This document shows, in pieces, positions 16,919 to 23,024 of a DNA stretch of 27,867 bases (the first letter of the stretch is position 1; the number at the start of each line of letters is the position of its first letter). The position numbers were made by a program, and so were the translations under genes. This DNA comes from JBLHRE01 sp047625765. GTDB lineage: Bacteria > Bacteroidota > Bacteroidia > Flavobacteriales > JBLHRE01. A model generated the notes under the pieces. The model was not told where the DNA came from, ran no database searches, and saw only the letters and a list, made by a program, of their open reading frames with translations. The stretch covers positions 1-27,867 of the forward strand of contig JBLHRE010000006.1 of NCBI GenBank assembly GCA_047625765.1, written 5' to 3'.

Positions 16919-16991
16919 CACGGGTGGAGAGACTCGAACTCCCAGCCAATGGTTTTGGAGACCACTACTCTGCCAATTGAGCTACACCCGT
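16919..16991 (-). tRNA. tRNA-Trp (CCA anticodon)
   Basis: A 73-base cloverleaf on the minus strand. The acceptor arms are ACGGGTG/CACCCGT with discriminator G. The D arm is AGCTCAATTGGCAGAGT, the anticodon loop CTCCAAA gives CCA, and the T arm contains GGTTC-like GAGTTCGAGTC. No CCA end is encoded. It lies between the hairpin after tuf and secE, a position seen in many bacteria. Confidence 0.96.
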
Positions 16992-16999
16992 TTGCGCAA

Positions 17000-17028
17000 A
17001 AAGGAAAGACCAAAAAGGTCTTTCCTTT
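17000..17028 (-). terminator. Hairpin terminator or attenuator after tuf
   Basis: AAAGGAAAGACC (17000-17011) and GGTCTTTCCTTT (17017-17028) form a perfect 12-bp stem with a 5-base loop. On the minus strand the stem ends in TTTTTGCG. It lies between the tuf stop and tRNA-Trp. Since no promoter box is visible between it and secE, partial read-through to the tRNA-Trp/secE/nusG genes is likely. Confidence 0.75.
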
Positions 17029-17048
17029 ATTGCAATTATTTAAACTTA

Positions 17049-18236
17049 TTAGTCTAAAATCTCAGTAACCTGTCCAGCACCTACAGTACGACCACCCTCA
17101 CGGATAGCAAAACGTAGACCTTTTGACATTGCTACTGTAGAAATCAAATCAACAGTAATAGTTAAGTTATCACCAGGCATAACCATTTCAGTTCCTTCTG
17201 GCAAAGAAATCTCACCAGTTACATCAGTGGTACGCAAGTAAAACTGTGGGCGGTATCTATTGTGGAAAGGAGTGTGACGACCACCTTCTTCTTTCTTCAA
17301 CACATAAACCTCAGCTTTGAATTTTTTGTGTGGTGTTACAGAACCTGGCTTACAGATTACCATACCACGCTTGATGTCAGACTTTTCAATACCTCTTAAC
17401 AAGATACCAACGTTGTCACCAGCTTCACCTCTATCCAAAATCTTACGGAACATTTCAACACCAGTAACAGTAGAAGTTAACTTCTCGTCACCCATTCCAA
17501 TAATATCAACACCATCACCTGTATTAGCAACACCTGTTTCGATACGACCTGTAGCTACAGTTCCACGACCAGTAATAGAGAATACATCTTCGATTGACAT
17601 TAAGAAGTCTTTATCGGACTCACGAATTGGCAATTCAATCCAAGTATCAACAGCAGCCATCAATTCAATAATAGAATCAACCCATTTGTCATCACCATTC
17701 AAACCACCTAAAGCAGAACCTTGAATAACTGGAGTGTTATCACCATCAAACTGATAGAAAGATAACAAGTCACGAACTTCCATGTCAACTAATTCAAGAA
17801 GCTCCTCATCATCAACCATGTCAACTTTATTCAAGAAAACAACGATACGAGGTACACCAACCTGACGAGCTAATAGGATATGCTCACGTGTTTGTGGCAT
17901 AGGACCATCAGTTGCAGCAACAACAAGGATAGCACCGTCCATCTGAGCAGCACCAGTAACCATGTTCTTTACGTAATCCGCGTGACCTGGACAGTCAACG
18001 TGTGCGTAATGACGATTTGCAGTTTCGTATTCTACGTGAGACGTATTAATAGTAATACCACGCTCTTTTTCTTCCGGAGCGTTGTCGATTGACTCGAAAT
18101 CACGTTTCTCACCAAAACCAGCATTAGCTAATACATTAGTAATAGCAGCGGTCAAAGTTGTCTTACCGTGGTCAACGTGTCCAATTGTACCAATATTCAA
18201 GTGCGGCTTAGTACGTACAAAATTTTCTTTAGCCAT
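17049..18236 (-). CDS. tuf: Translation elongation factor Tu
   Basis: 395 residues. G1 is GHVDHGKT at 19-26. RGITINTSHVEYE (switch I), DCPGHADYVKNM (G3), NKVDMVD (G4) and GSALGG (G5) follow in order, then the beta-barrel domains 2 and 3 ending in EGGRTVGAGQVTEILD. EF-Tu carries aminoacyl-tRNA to the ribosome using GTP. It sits directly behind four tRNA genes, as tufB does in E. coli, and before a hairpin and tRNA-Trp. A TAGATTTG box in the 115-bp space upstream may give it a second promoter. I see no second tuf in the window. Confidence 0.98.
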   Translation of the reverse strand: MAKENFVRTKPHLNIGTIGHVDHGKTTLTAAITNVLANAGFGEKRDFESIDNAPEEKERGITINTSHVEYETANRHYAHVDCPGHADYVKNMVTGAAQMDGAILVVAATDGPMPQTREHILLARQVGVPRIVVFLNKVDMVDDEELLELVDMEVRDLLSFYQFDGDNTPVIQGSALGGLNGDDKWVDSIIELMAAVDTWIELPIRESDKDFLMSIEDVFSITGRGTVATGRIETGVANTGDGVDIIGMGDEKLTSTVTGVEMFRKILDRGEAGDNVGILLRGIEKSDIKRGMVICKPGSVTPHKKFKAEVYVLKKEEGGRHTPFHNRYRPQFYLRTTDVTGEISLPEGTEMVMPGDNLTITVDLISTVAMSKGLRFAIREGGRTVGAGQVTEILD

Positions 18237-18274
18237 GATTGACGAATTAAATTATTATAATCAATTGTTTAGTT

Positions 18275-18282
18275 CAAATCTA
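18275..18282 (-). promoter_or_regulatory. Possible -7 promoter box before tuf
   Basis: TAGATTTG on the minus strand matches TAnnTTTG, 38 bases before the tuf ATG in the spacer after tRNA-Thr(GGU). No TTG is found at the expected -33 distance, so this may be chance or a weak internal promoter. Confidence 0.3.
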
Positions 18283-18351
18283 TATTGCTTCTACGCGAAA
18301 AACCCCTACCAACAGGCGGAGTAATCCATAAGAAACGTTTTATTTTAGCCG

Positions 18352-18423
18352 AGCCAATGAGGGGATTTGAACCCCTGACCTCTTCCTTACCAAGGAAACG
18401 CTCTACCCCTGAGCTACATCGGC
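18352..18423 (-). tRNA. tRNA-Thr (GGU anticodon)
   Basis: 72 bases. The acceptor arms GCCGATG/CATTGGC contain one G-U pair, with discriminator U. The anticodon stem is TTTCC/GGAAG and the loop TTGGTAA gives anticodon GGT. The T arm is AGGGGTTCAAATCCCCT. It is the last of four tRNA genes before tuf, corresponding to thrT in E. coli. Confidence 0.96.
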
Positions 18424-18449
18424 TAAAGCAGTCAATTAAGCAGTAAAAG

Positions 18450-18523
18450 AGCGGGAGACGGGATTCGAACCCGCGACCCTCAGCTTGGAAGGCTGACGCT
18501 CTAGCCAACTGAGCTACTCCCGC
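18450..18523 (-). tRNA. tRNA-Gly (UCC anticodon)
   Basis: 74 bases. Acceptor GCGGGAG/CTCCCGC, discriminator U. Anticodon stem TCAGC/GCTGA with loop CTTCCAA gives TCC. T arm CGGGTTCGAATCCCG. It is the third tRNA of the cluster, with 26-28 base spacers on either side, corresponding to glyT in E. coli. Confidence 0.96.
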
Positions 18524-18551
18524 TTTTGACTACTTAAATATATTTTAATTG

Positions 18552-18633
18552 TGGGGAGAGCAGGATTCGAACCTGCGAAGGTGAAACCAGCAGATTTACA
18601 GTCTGCCCTCGTTGGCCGCTTGAGTATCTCCCC
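18552..18633 (-). tRNA. tRNA-Tyr (GUA anticodon)
   Basis: 82 bases with the long variable arm expected of bacterial tRNA-Tyr. Acceptor GGGGAGA/TCTCCCC, discriminator A. Anticodon stem GCAGA/TCTGC with loop CTGTAAA gives GTA. T arm GCAGGTTCGAATCCTGC. Corresponds to tyrU in the E. coli tufB cluster. Confidence 0.96.
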
Positions 18634-18661
18634 AACACACAATTTCTTTTAAAGAACGAAG

Positions 18662-18735
18662 AGCCGATGGAGGGACTCGAACCCACGACCTGCTGATTAC
18701 AAATCAGCTGCTCTAGCCAGCTGAGCTACATCGGC
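18662..18735 (-). tRNA. tRNA-Thr (UGU anticodon)
   Basis: 74 bases. Acceptor GCCGATG/CATCGGC, discriminator U. Anticodon stem GCTGA/TCAGC with loop TTTGTAA gives TGT. T arm GTGGGTTCGAGTCCCTC. It is the first gene of the tRNA-tuf transcription unit, corresponding to thrU, and follows the promoter at 18796-18826. Confidence 0.96.
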
Positions 18736-18770
18736 CTAACCCTTACTCACGCTACCCTTAATTAGAAAAA

Positions 18771-18796
18771 GCAGCCCTCATTCGTAAGAGGACTGC
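18771..18796 (-). terminator. Terminator hairpin in front of the tRNA-tuf unit
   Basis: GCAGCCCTC (18771-18779) and GAGGACTGC (18788-18796) form a 9-bp stem with one G-U pair. On the minus strand the stem is followed by TTTTTCTAATT. It would end transcripts arriving from rpsU-xerC-hpf remnant. Its upstream arm overlaps the last base of the -7 box and the likely start site of the tRNA promoter. Confidence 0.7.
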
Positions 18797-18826
18797 AAAT
18801 GTAAAAACATTTTCTGTTCGCACAAC
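18796..18826 (-). promoter_or_regulatory. Promoter of the tRNA-tuf operon
   Basis: On the minus strand GTTG (18826-18823) is followed after exactly 19 bases by TACATTTG (18803-18796), a full match to the Bacteroidota TTG-N19-TAnnTTTG promoter. The transcript would start near 18790, about 55 bases before the first tRNA. Confidence 0.75.
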
Positions 18827-18880
18827 ATACGGAACGAAAAAAAATTAAAAAATCGCAATTTATTTTACTAGTACTGTTTC
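18804..18880. other. AT-rich spacer between the hpf remnant and the tRNA promoter
   Basis: Apart from the -33 element at 18823-18826, this stretch is AT-rich (runs of A such as 18838-18844 on the plus strand) with no open frame or repeat that I can recognise. The A/T run could act as an upstream element for the strong tRNA-tuf promoter, which is an inference. Confidence 0.4.
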
Positions 18881-19158
18881 CTAAGACTTAATTGACTGAA
18901 GTTTAAGTACATAATGACCAATATTCACTCCCTCTTCAAAACTCTTACATTGTTTTTTCACATCAATATCTTTTCATGGAACTAAAATCCTTACCCCAGT
19001 AAGCTTATTTTCCGGGGCTGAGATATTCTCAACCCTAAAATACACTTCACACCCTACAATACGATTCAAAATTGTTCCTAACTTCGGTAACGTCTTTTCC
19101 GTAAAATCGATTGTTTCAGATCTGCTGTGAAGCCAACCGACTGAATACTCACTTTTAT
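18881..19158 (-). pseudogene. hpf: Decayed hpf gene (ribosome hibernation-promoting factor, RaiA/HPF family)
   Basis: Translation of the space after xerC gives a clear HPF in pieces: VSIQSVGFTADLKQ in one frame (from 19152), then DFTEKTLPKLGTI, LNRIVGCEVYFRVENISAPE, NKLTGVRILVP, a TGA (18976-18974), then KDIDVKKQCKSFEEG and a poor tail ending at TAG 18883-18881. The lesions are: the start is ATA (19158-19156) where ATG is expected, a frameshift near 19106-19110, the TGA where relatives have Gly (VPGKDI), and a C-terminus (VNIGHYVLKLQSIKS) unlike the usual DLA.DALK.QL.K. The ancestral ATGA would have overlapped the xerC stop; ATAA still stops xerC. HPF proteins bind the 30S decoding region and pair ribosomes into inactive 100S particles. 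Several lesions exclude a simple sequencing slip. Confidence 0.85.
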
Positions 19159-20084
19159 ACGTTTTTTGTATTGCGCCCGCCTCGAGGATGTGTCTGATTA
19201 AACACTTTTTTCAGCTCTTCTATTGAATTGTGTGTGTACACTTCTGTTGCAGCAAGACTCGAATGCCCTAATAGTTCCTTTACCGCATTTAAGTCACCTC
19301 CTTTATTTAATAAGTGTGTTGCGAAACTATGTCGCAAAACATGTGGGCTTTTCTTAGACCTACTTGTTACTCTACCAAGGCACATATTCACTATTCTGTA
19401 AACAAATTTCGGATATAATTTCTCTCCTTTATCCGTCAAGAAAAAATCCTCCTTTTCTTCTGTCCATTTCCGCCCCCTTCTTTTAAGGTAATCCATAACC
19501 TTATTTTGAAGTTCTTTATATATTGGAACCAACCTCTCCTTATTACGTTTACCCAAAACCAAAATGTGAGACCCCTTGTTTTTGACATCTTCAATTTTCA
19601 ACCCAATCAACTCAGACAATCTAATACCTGTACCATATAACATTTCTAAAATCAATTGATCTCTGCAACCAGACAGATCACTTGAGAACTCGGTTGACTC
19701 AAAAAGCTTTACCATCTCATCAGCTCGCATTACCTCTGGCAAGGGTTTAGACACTTTTGGTTTTTGAACCAATTGTACCGGATTAGATTCGAATCCTTTA
19801 TACTTAATTAAGTAGTTATAATAGGAGTTGCAAGCAGCCATTCTTCTATGTATGGTTCTGGCAGACAAATTAGAGTCCATTAAAGTTACCATCCAAGCCC
19901 TGATATCTTGTTCGTTGATATCGCTCCAAGAATCTGTACTCGATGCTTTTCCAATAAACTTTATGAATGAAAAAAGATCGGTTCGATACGCGGTAATAGT
20001 ATGATTGGAATAGCGCTTTTCTAGACTTAAATAAGTTAGAAAGGACATTACTAGAATCTTTAAATCTTCTTTTAATTGAGACAT
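19155..20084 (-). CDS. xerC: Tyrosine recombinase XerC/XerD family
   Basis: 309 residues. The N-terminal SAM-like core-binding domain (about 10-100) carries LEKRYSNHTITAYRTDL. The catalytic domain holds the full set Arg155 (YGTGIRLSEL), His248 and Arg251 (HVLRHSFATHLL), His274 (ELLGHSSLAATE) and the nucleophile Tyr283. With its partner it resolves chromosome dimers at dif. It lies between rpsU and the hpf remnant, the arrangement usual in this phylum, and its TAA overlaps the destroyed hpf start. ATG 20084 is used; ATG 20048 (MSFLTYLSLEKRY) is also possible. The C-terminal tail (GGRNTKNV) runs a few residues beyond the usual HPRA end. Confidence 0.93.
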   Translation of the reverse strand: MSQLKEDLKILVMSFLTYLSLEKRYSNHTITAYRTDLFSFIKFIGKASSTDSWSDINEQDIRAWMVTLMDSNLSARTIHRRMAACNSYYNYLIKYKGFESNPVQLVQKPKVSKPLPEVMRADEMVKLFESTEFSSDLSGCRDQLILEMLYGTGIRLSELIGLKIEDVKNKGSHILVLGKRNKERLVPIYKELQNKVMDYLKRRGRKWTEEKEDFFLTDKGEKLYPKFVYRIVNMCLGRVTSRSKKSPHVLRHSFATHLLNKGGDLNAVKELLGHSSLAATEVYTHNSIEELKKVFNQTHPRGGRNTKNV

Positions 20085-20137
20085 GCAACGAATATAAATA
20101 TTGCTGTAATAGAAATGGAGATAAACAGCAACAGAAA

Positions 20138-20165
20138 AAGGCTCTTCCTGTTAAGGAAGAGCCTT
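20138..20165 (-). terminator. Terminator after rpsU
   Basis: AAGGCTCTTCC (20138-20148) and GGAAGAGCCTT (20155-20165) form a perfect 11-bp stem with a six-base loop. On the minus strand it is followed by TTTCTGTTG after two further T. It lies 31 bp after the rpsU stop and 54 bp before xerC, so it would separate abundant rpsU mRNA from xerC. Confidence 0.8.
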
Positions 20166-20195
20166 CTTATATAAGAATATATAAGTAACTAAGAC

Positions 20196-20390
20196 TTAAG
20201 CGTCATCCGCTTCTCTTAATTTCTGTACGTAAGCTGCTTTTATCATTTGCTTTCTACGAGCAACAGAAGGCTTAGTAAAGTCTTTACGACTGCGCAATTG
20301 CTTCATTCCGCCAGTCTTATCAAATTTTCTTTTGAAACGCTTCAAAGCTCTTTCAATAGCTTCACCTTCTTTTACAGGAATAATAATCAT
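20196..20390 (-). CDS. rpsU: 30S ribosomal protein bS21
   Basis: 64 residues: IIPVKEGEAIERALKRFKRK, then the basic FDKTGGMKQLRSRKDF and PSVARRKQMIKAAYVQKL. bS21 sits next to the 3' end of 16S rRNA; in Flavobacteriia it has been linked to masking of the anti-Shine-Dalgarno sequence. The leader has AAGG only two bases before the ATG and no longer Shine-Dalgarno match. It has its own promoter (20435-20464) and terminator, and heads the rpsU-xerC-hpf remnant segment. Confidence 0.96.
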   Translation of the reverse strand: MIIIPVKEGEAIERALKRFKRKFDKTGGMKQLRSRKDFTKPSVARRKQMIKAAYVQKLREADDA

Positions 20391-20434
20391 AACCTTATTC
20401 GACTAAATTTGTAACTATTCTAGATTTACGGTTG

Positions 20435-20464
20435 CAAATATATGACAATTTAATTCGCAGCAAA
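20435..20464 (-). promoter_or_regulatory. Promoter of rpsU
   Basis: On the minus strand TTTG (20464-20461), 18 bases, then TATATTTG (20442-20435), a full match to both boxes of the Bacteroidota consensus. The start site would lie about 40 bases before the rpsU ATG. It fills the 77-bp space between the acyl-CoA dehydrogenase stop and rpsU. Confidence 0.75.
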
Positions 20465-20467
20465 CAC

Positions 20468-21607
20468 TTACCTTAAAATTTCTTTAGAAATAACCAGTTT
20501 TTGTATTTCTGAGGTCCCTTCGCCTATGGTACATAGCTTAGAGTCTCTATAAAATTTCTCTACTGGAAATTCTTTAGTATACCCGTAACCTCCGTGAATT
20601 TGCACTGCTTCATTACTACACCTCACACAAACCTCTGACGCATAGTATTTTGCCATGGCAGAAACCTTAGTTACCTTCTCACCTCTATTTTTCAAGTCAG
20701 CAGCTTCGTAAAGTAATAATTCAGCAGCATCAATTTCTGTAGCCATATCTGCCAACTTAAAACCAATAGCTTGAAAATTTGCAATTGGTTGGCCAAACTG
20801 CTCGCGCTCCTTAGCGTACTTTAATGCGTGCTCATAAGCTCCCCTTGCAATACCCAACGATAGTGCTCCAATAGATATCCTCCCTCCGTCTAAGACCTTC
20901 ATTGCCTGAATAAATCCTTCGCCTACTTCACCCAGCACACAGTCTTTAGAAACTCTACAATTGTCAAAAATAAGCTCTGCTGTTTCTGAAGCACGCATCC
21001 CTAATTTATCTTCCTTTTTTCCAGAAGTAAATCCTGCCGTTCCTTTTTCAATAACAAAAGTGGTCATTCCATGAGAATCACCTTTTTCTCCTGTCCTTAC
21101 AATTACGGTAGCAATATCTCCTGAAATGGCGTGTGTAATAAAGTTTTTTGAACCATTAATCACCCAATGGTCACCATCTAAAACGGCTGTAGTGTTCATT
21201 CTTCCAGCATCGGAACCTGTTCCAACCTCTGTTAAACCCCATGCCCCAATCCATTCGGCAGAGGCTAGTTTAGGCAACCACTTTGCTTTTTGTTCTGCAT
21301 TTCCGAATTCCAAAATATGCCCTGTACACAATGAGTTATGTGCGGCCACAGATAATCCTATTGAGGGGTCCACTTTAGATATTTCATCTAAAATGGTGAT
21401 GTATTCGGTATATGATAATCCTGCTCCTCCAAATTCTTCGGGAACCAAAACCCCCATCATTCCAAGCTCTCCTAATTTCTTAAAAAGGTCAACAGGAAAA
21501 GTTTGTGCTTCGTCCCATTTCATAATGTTTGGACGGATATGTTGCTCGGCAAAGTCTCTTGCCGTTTGAGCAATCATTTTTTGCGTTTCTGTATACTGGA
21601 AATCCAT
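20468..21607 (-). CDS. Acyl-CoA dehydrogenase
   Basis: 379 residues, the normal short/medium-chain type length. The N-terminal helical domain runs from MDFQYTETQKMIAQTARDF. The FAD/substrate signature AEWIGAWGLTEVGTGSDAG and KNFITHAISGD lie near 115-165. The C-terminal helical domain holds REQFGQPIANFQAI, HGGYGYTKEFPVEK and GEGTSEIQ, with Glu363 as the likely catalytic base as in butyryl/short-chain enzymes. It oxidises acyl-CoA to trans-2-enoyl-CoA, passing electrons to ETF, in fatty-acid or branched-chain amino-acid breakdown; chain length cannot be told from sequence by eye. It follows apt by 12 bp, but the two have no obvious metabolic link. Confidence 0.93.
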   Translation of the reverse strand: MDFQYTETQKMIAQTARDFAEQHIRPNIMKWDEAQTFPVDLFKKLGELGMMGVLVPEEFGGAGLSYTEYITILDEISKVDPSIGLSVAAHNSLCTGHILEFGNAEQKAKWLPKLASAEWIGAWGLTEVGTGSDAGRMNTTAVLDGDHWVINGSKNFITHAISGDIATVIVRTGEKGDSHGMTTFVIEKGTAGFTSGKKEDKLGMRASETAELIFDNCRVSKDCVLGEVGEGFIQAMKVLDGGRISIGALSLGIARGAYEHALKYAKEREQFGQPIANFQAIGFKLADMATEIDAAELLLYEAADLKNRGEKVTKVSAMAKYYASEVCVRCSNEAVQIHGGYGYTKEFPVEKFYRDSKLCTIGEGTSEIQKLVISKEILR

Positions 21608-21619
21608 TATATAATATTA

Positions 21620-22147
21620 TTAATAGCTTATTATAGAATATATGTTATTTGTGTAATTTTTCAATTTGTGATCACCTTTTAAAAATGACAAACCAATAAT
21701 AAACGCGAAAGCAATTGGTATTGCACCCAATTCTTTTACCAATTCGGCCGCAGCAACAGCAGTCCCTCCTGTTGCTAAAAGGTCATCATGTATTAATACT
21801 TTCATGCCTGGTTTCAATGCGTCTTTATGAATTTCAACCGTGGCAGATCCATATTCTAAGTCGTAAGAATATGAAATTACATCATGCGGAAGTTTGCCCT
21901 TCTTTCTAACTGGTACAAATGGCAAATTAAGTTTTTGAGCCAAACTCATTCCAAATAAAAATCCGCGACTTTCAAGCCCTACCACAGCATCTAAATCTTG
22001 GTCTTGGTAGCGCTCTACAAAATGAGCAATAATTGCATCGCATAGCTTTGGATCTGAAAGAACCGGTGTAATGTCTTTGAATACAATACCTGGTTTGGGA
22101 AAATCAGGAACATCCCTTACTGCTGACGCTATTTGCTTACTTATCAT
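21620..22147 (-). CDS. apt: Adenine phosphoribosyltransferase
   Basis: 175 residues. SAVRDVPDFPKPGIVFKDITP at the N-terminus, VVGLESRGFLFG near 55-66 and the PRPP-binding VLIHDDLLATGGTA at 117-130 identify Apt. It converts adenine and PRPP to AMP and pyrophosphate in purine salvage. The ATG at 22147 overlaps the end of the helix-hairpin-helix gene by 11 bp, suggesting translational coupling. Full length, nothing unusual. Confidence 0.95.
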   Translation of the reverse strand: MISKQIASAVRDVPDFPKPGIVFKDITPVLSDPKLCDAIIAHFVERYQDQDLDAVVGLESRGFLFGMSLAQKLNLPFVPVRKKGKLPHDVISYSYDLEYGSATVEIHKDALKPGMKVLIHDDLLATGGTAVAAAELVKELGAIPIAFAFIIGLSFLKGDHKLKNYTNNIYSIISY

Positions 22148-23024
22148 TAACTTTTAAATAAGGGGCAATTTTACGGAAAATTGCCTCGTCTATCAAATGC
22201 AATTTCTTTAATGCATTGATATTTTGATATTCTCCATGTTGCTCCCTAAACTTAACAATGGCCGAAGCAATTTTATAGCTAAGATATGGATGTTTTGACA
22301 ATTGTTGAATCGTGCTTTTATTGATGTTAAGAAAGCGCACAGAAAATATATCTAATATCAAATGCGGCAACCATTGCTCTAATTTAGAACTATCTACCAA
22401 ATAAATCTCCAGCAACTGTTCTACTTCTCGAAACCCTCCTAATTCCAATCGATAAGAAACTATTTGTTTCGCGAAATAAGACCCAATACCAGGAACCTGC
22501 TTTAACTGTGCGGTGTCCGAATTATTTAAAGAAACAGGTACAATTACTTTCGTTACACTTTCATCCTTTTTCACTTTAGGCTTTGATCTATTACTAGGAG
22601 ATTTTAGCGGGTATATCAAATGATTGGTCCAACTATCCACTAATTTCTTTGAGATGCCATACACCCGCTCTAAATCTTTATTACTATAAAACCGCCCCCC
22701 TTTATTTCTGTAGTTTACAATTGTTTGAGCCACTTTATCTGATGTACCCAATGCTATAAGCTGTTCTTTGCTTGCTGCATTAGGGTCAAAATCAAAAAGA
22801 GCAGGCGAATGCCTGCTCTTTTCTAATAATTTATCTGCTCTAATACTATCTTCGATAGCCGCAATTTCTTGAAAAAACGCATTGGTATCTGAAGCTACAT
22901 TTGGTTGGGAATATTTACGATAAGCCATAACCAGATTTACTAGTACCAGAATCCCTAATAAAACAATAATACCATTACGTTCTCTCTTTGTAAAGTAAAA
23001 TTGATTTTTAAGGAAATGCCTCAT
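22137..23024 (-). CDS. Membrane-anchored helix-hairpin-helix protein (ComEA-like)
   Basis: 295 residues. One hydrophobic segment at about 17-35 (GIIVLLGILVLVNLVMA) after a basic N-terminus suggests an inner-membrane anchor with the rest outside. Three helix-hairpin-helix units follow: FDFDPNAASKEQLIALG to about 135, LNNSDTAQLKQVPGIGSYFAKQIVSYR at about 170-200, and LNINKSTIQQLSKHPYLSYKIASAIVKFR from about 233. The middle one has the best GIG hairpin. Such units bind DNA in ComEA, and proteins of this layout are common in Bacteroidota, but no competence genes are adjacent. It starts on the last base of the symporter stop (TAATG). Confidence 0.82.
   Translation of the reverse strand: MRHFLKNQFYFTKRERNGIIVLLGILVLVNLVMAYRKYSQPNVASDTNAFFQEIAAIEDSIRADKLLEKSRHSPALFDFDPNAASKEQLIALGTSDKVAQTIVNYRNKGGRFYSNKDLERVYGISKKLVDSWTNHLIYPLKSPSNRSKPKVKKDESVTKVIVPVSLNNSDTAQLKQVPGIGSYFAKQIVSYRLELGGFREVEQLLEIYLVDSSKLEQWLPHLILDIFSVRFLNINKSTIQQLSKHPYLSYKIASAIVKFREQHGEYQNINALKKLHLIDEAIFRKIAPYLKVNDK

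Noticed and set aside
17317..17724. 135-codon plus-strand frame opposite tuf
   Set aside because: Shadow of tuf; no family resemblance and no promoter.
18269..18508. 79-codon minus-strand open frame across the tRNA cluster
   Set aside because: It is a translation of tRNA-Thr and tRNA-Gly sequence; both cloverleaves are complete and the peptide resembles no protein family.
21126..21569. 147-codon plus-strand frame opposite the acyl-CoA dehydrogenase
   Set aside because: Shadow frame; the minus-strand protein is full length with all motifs.
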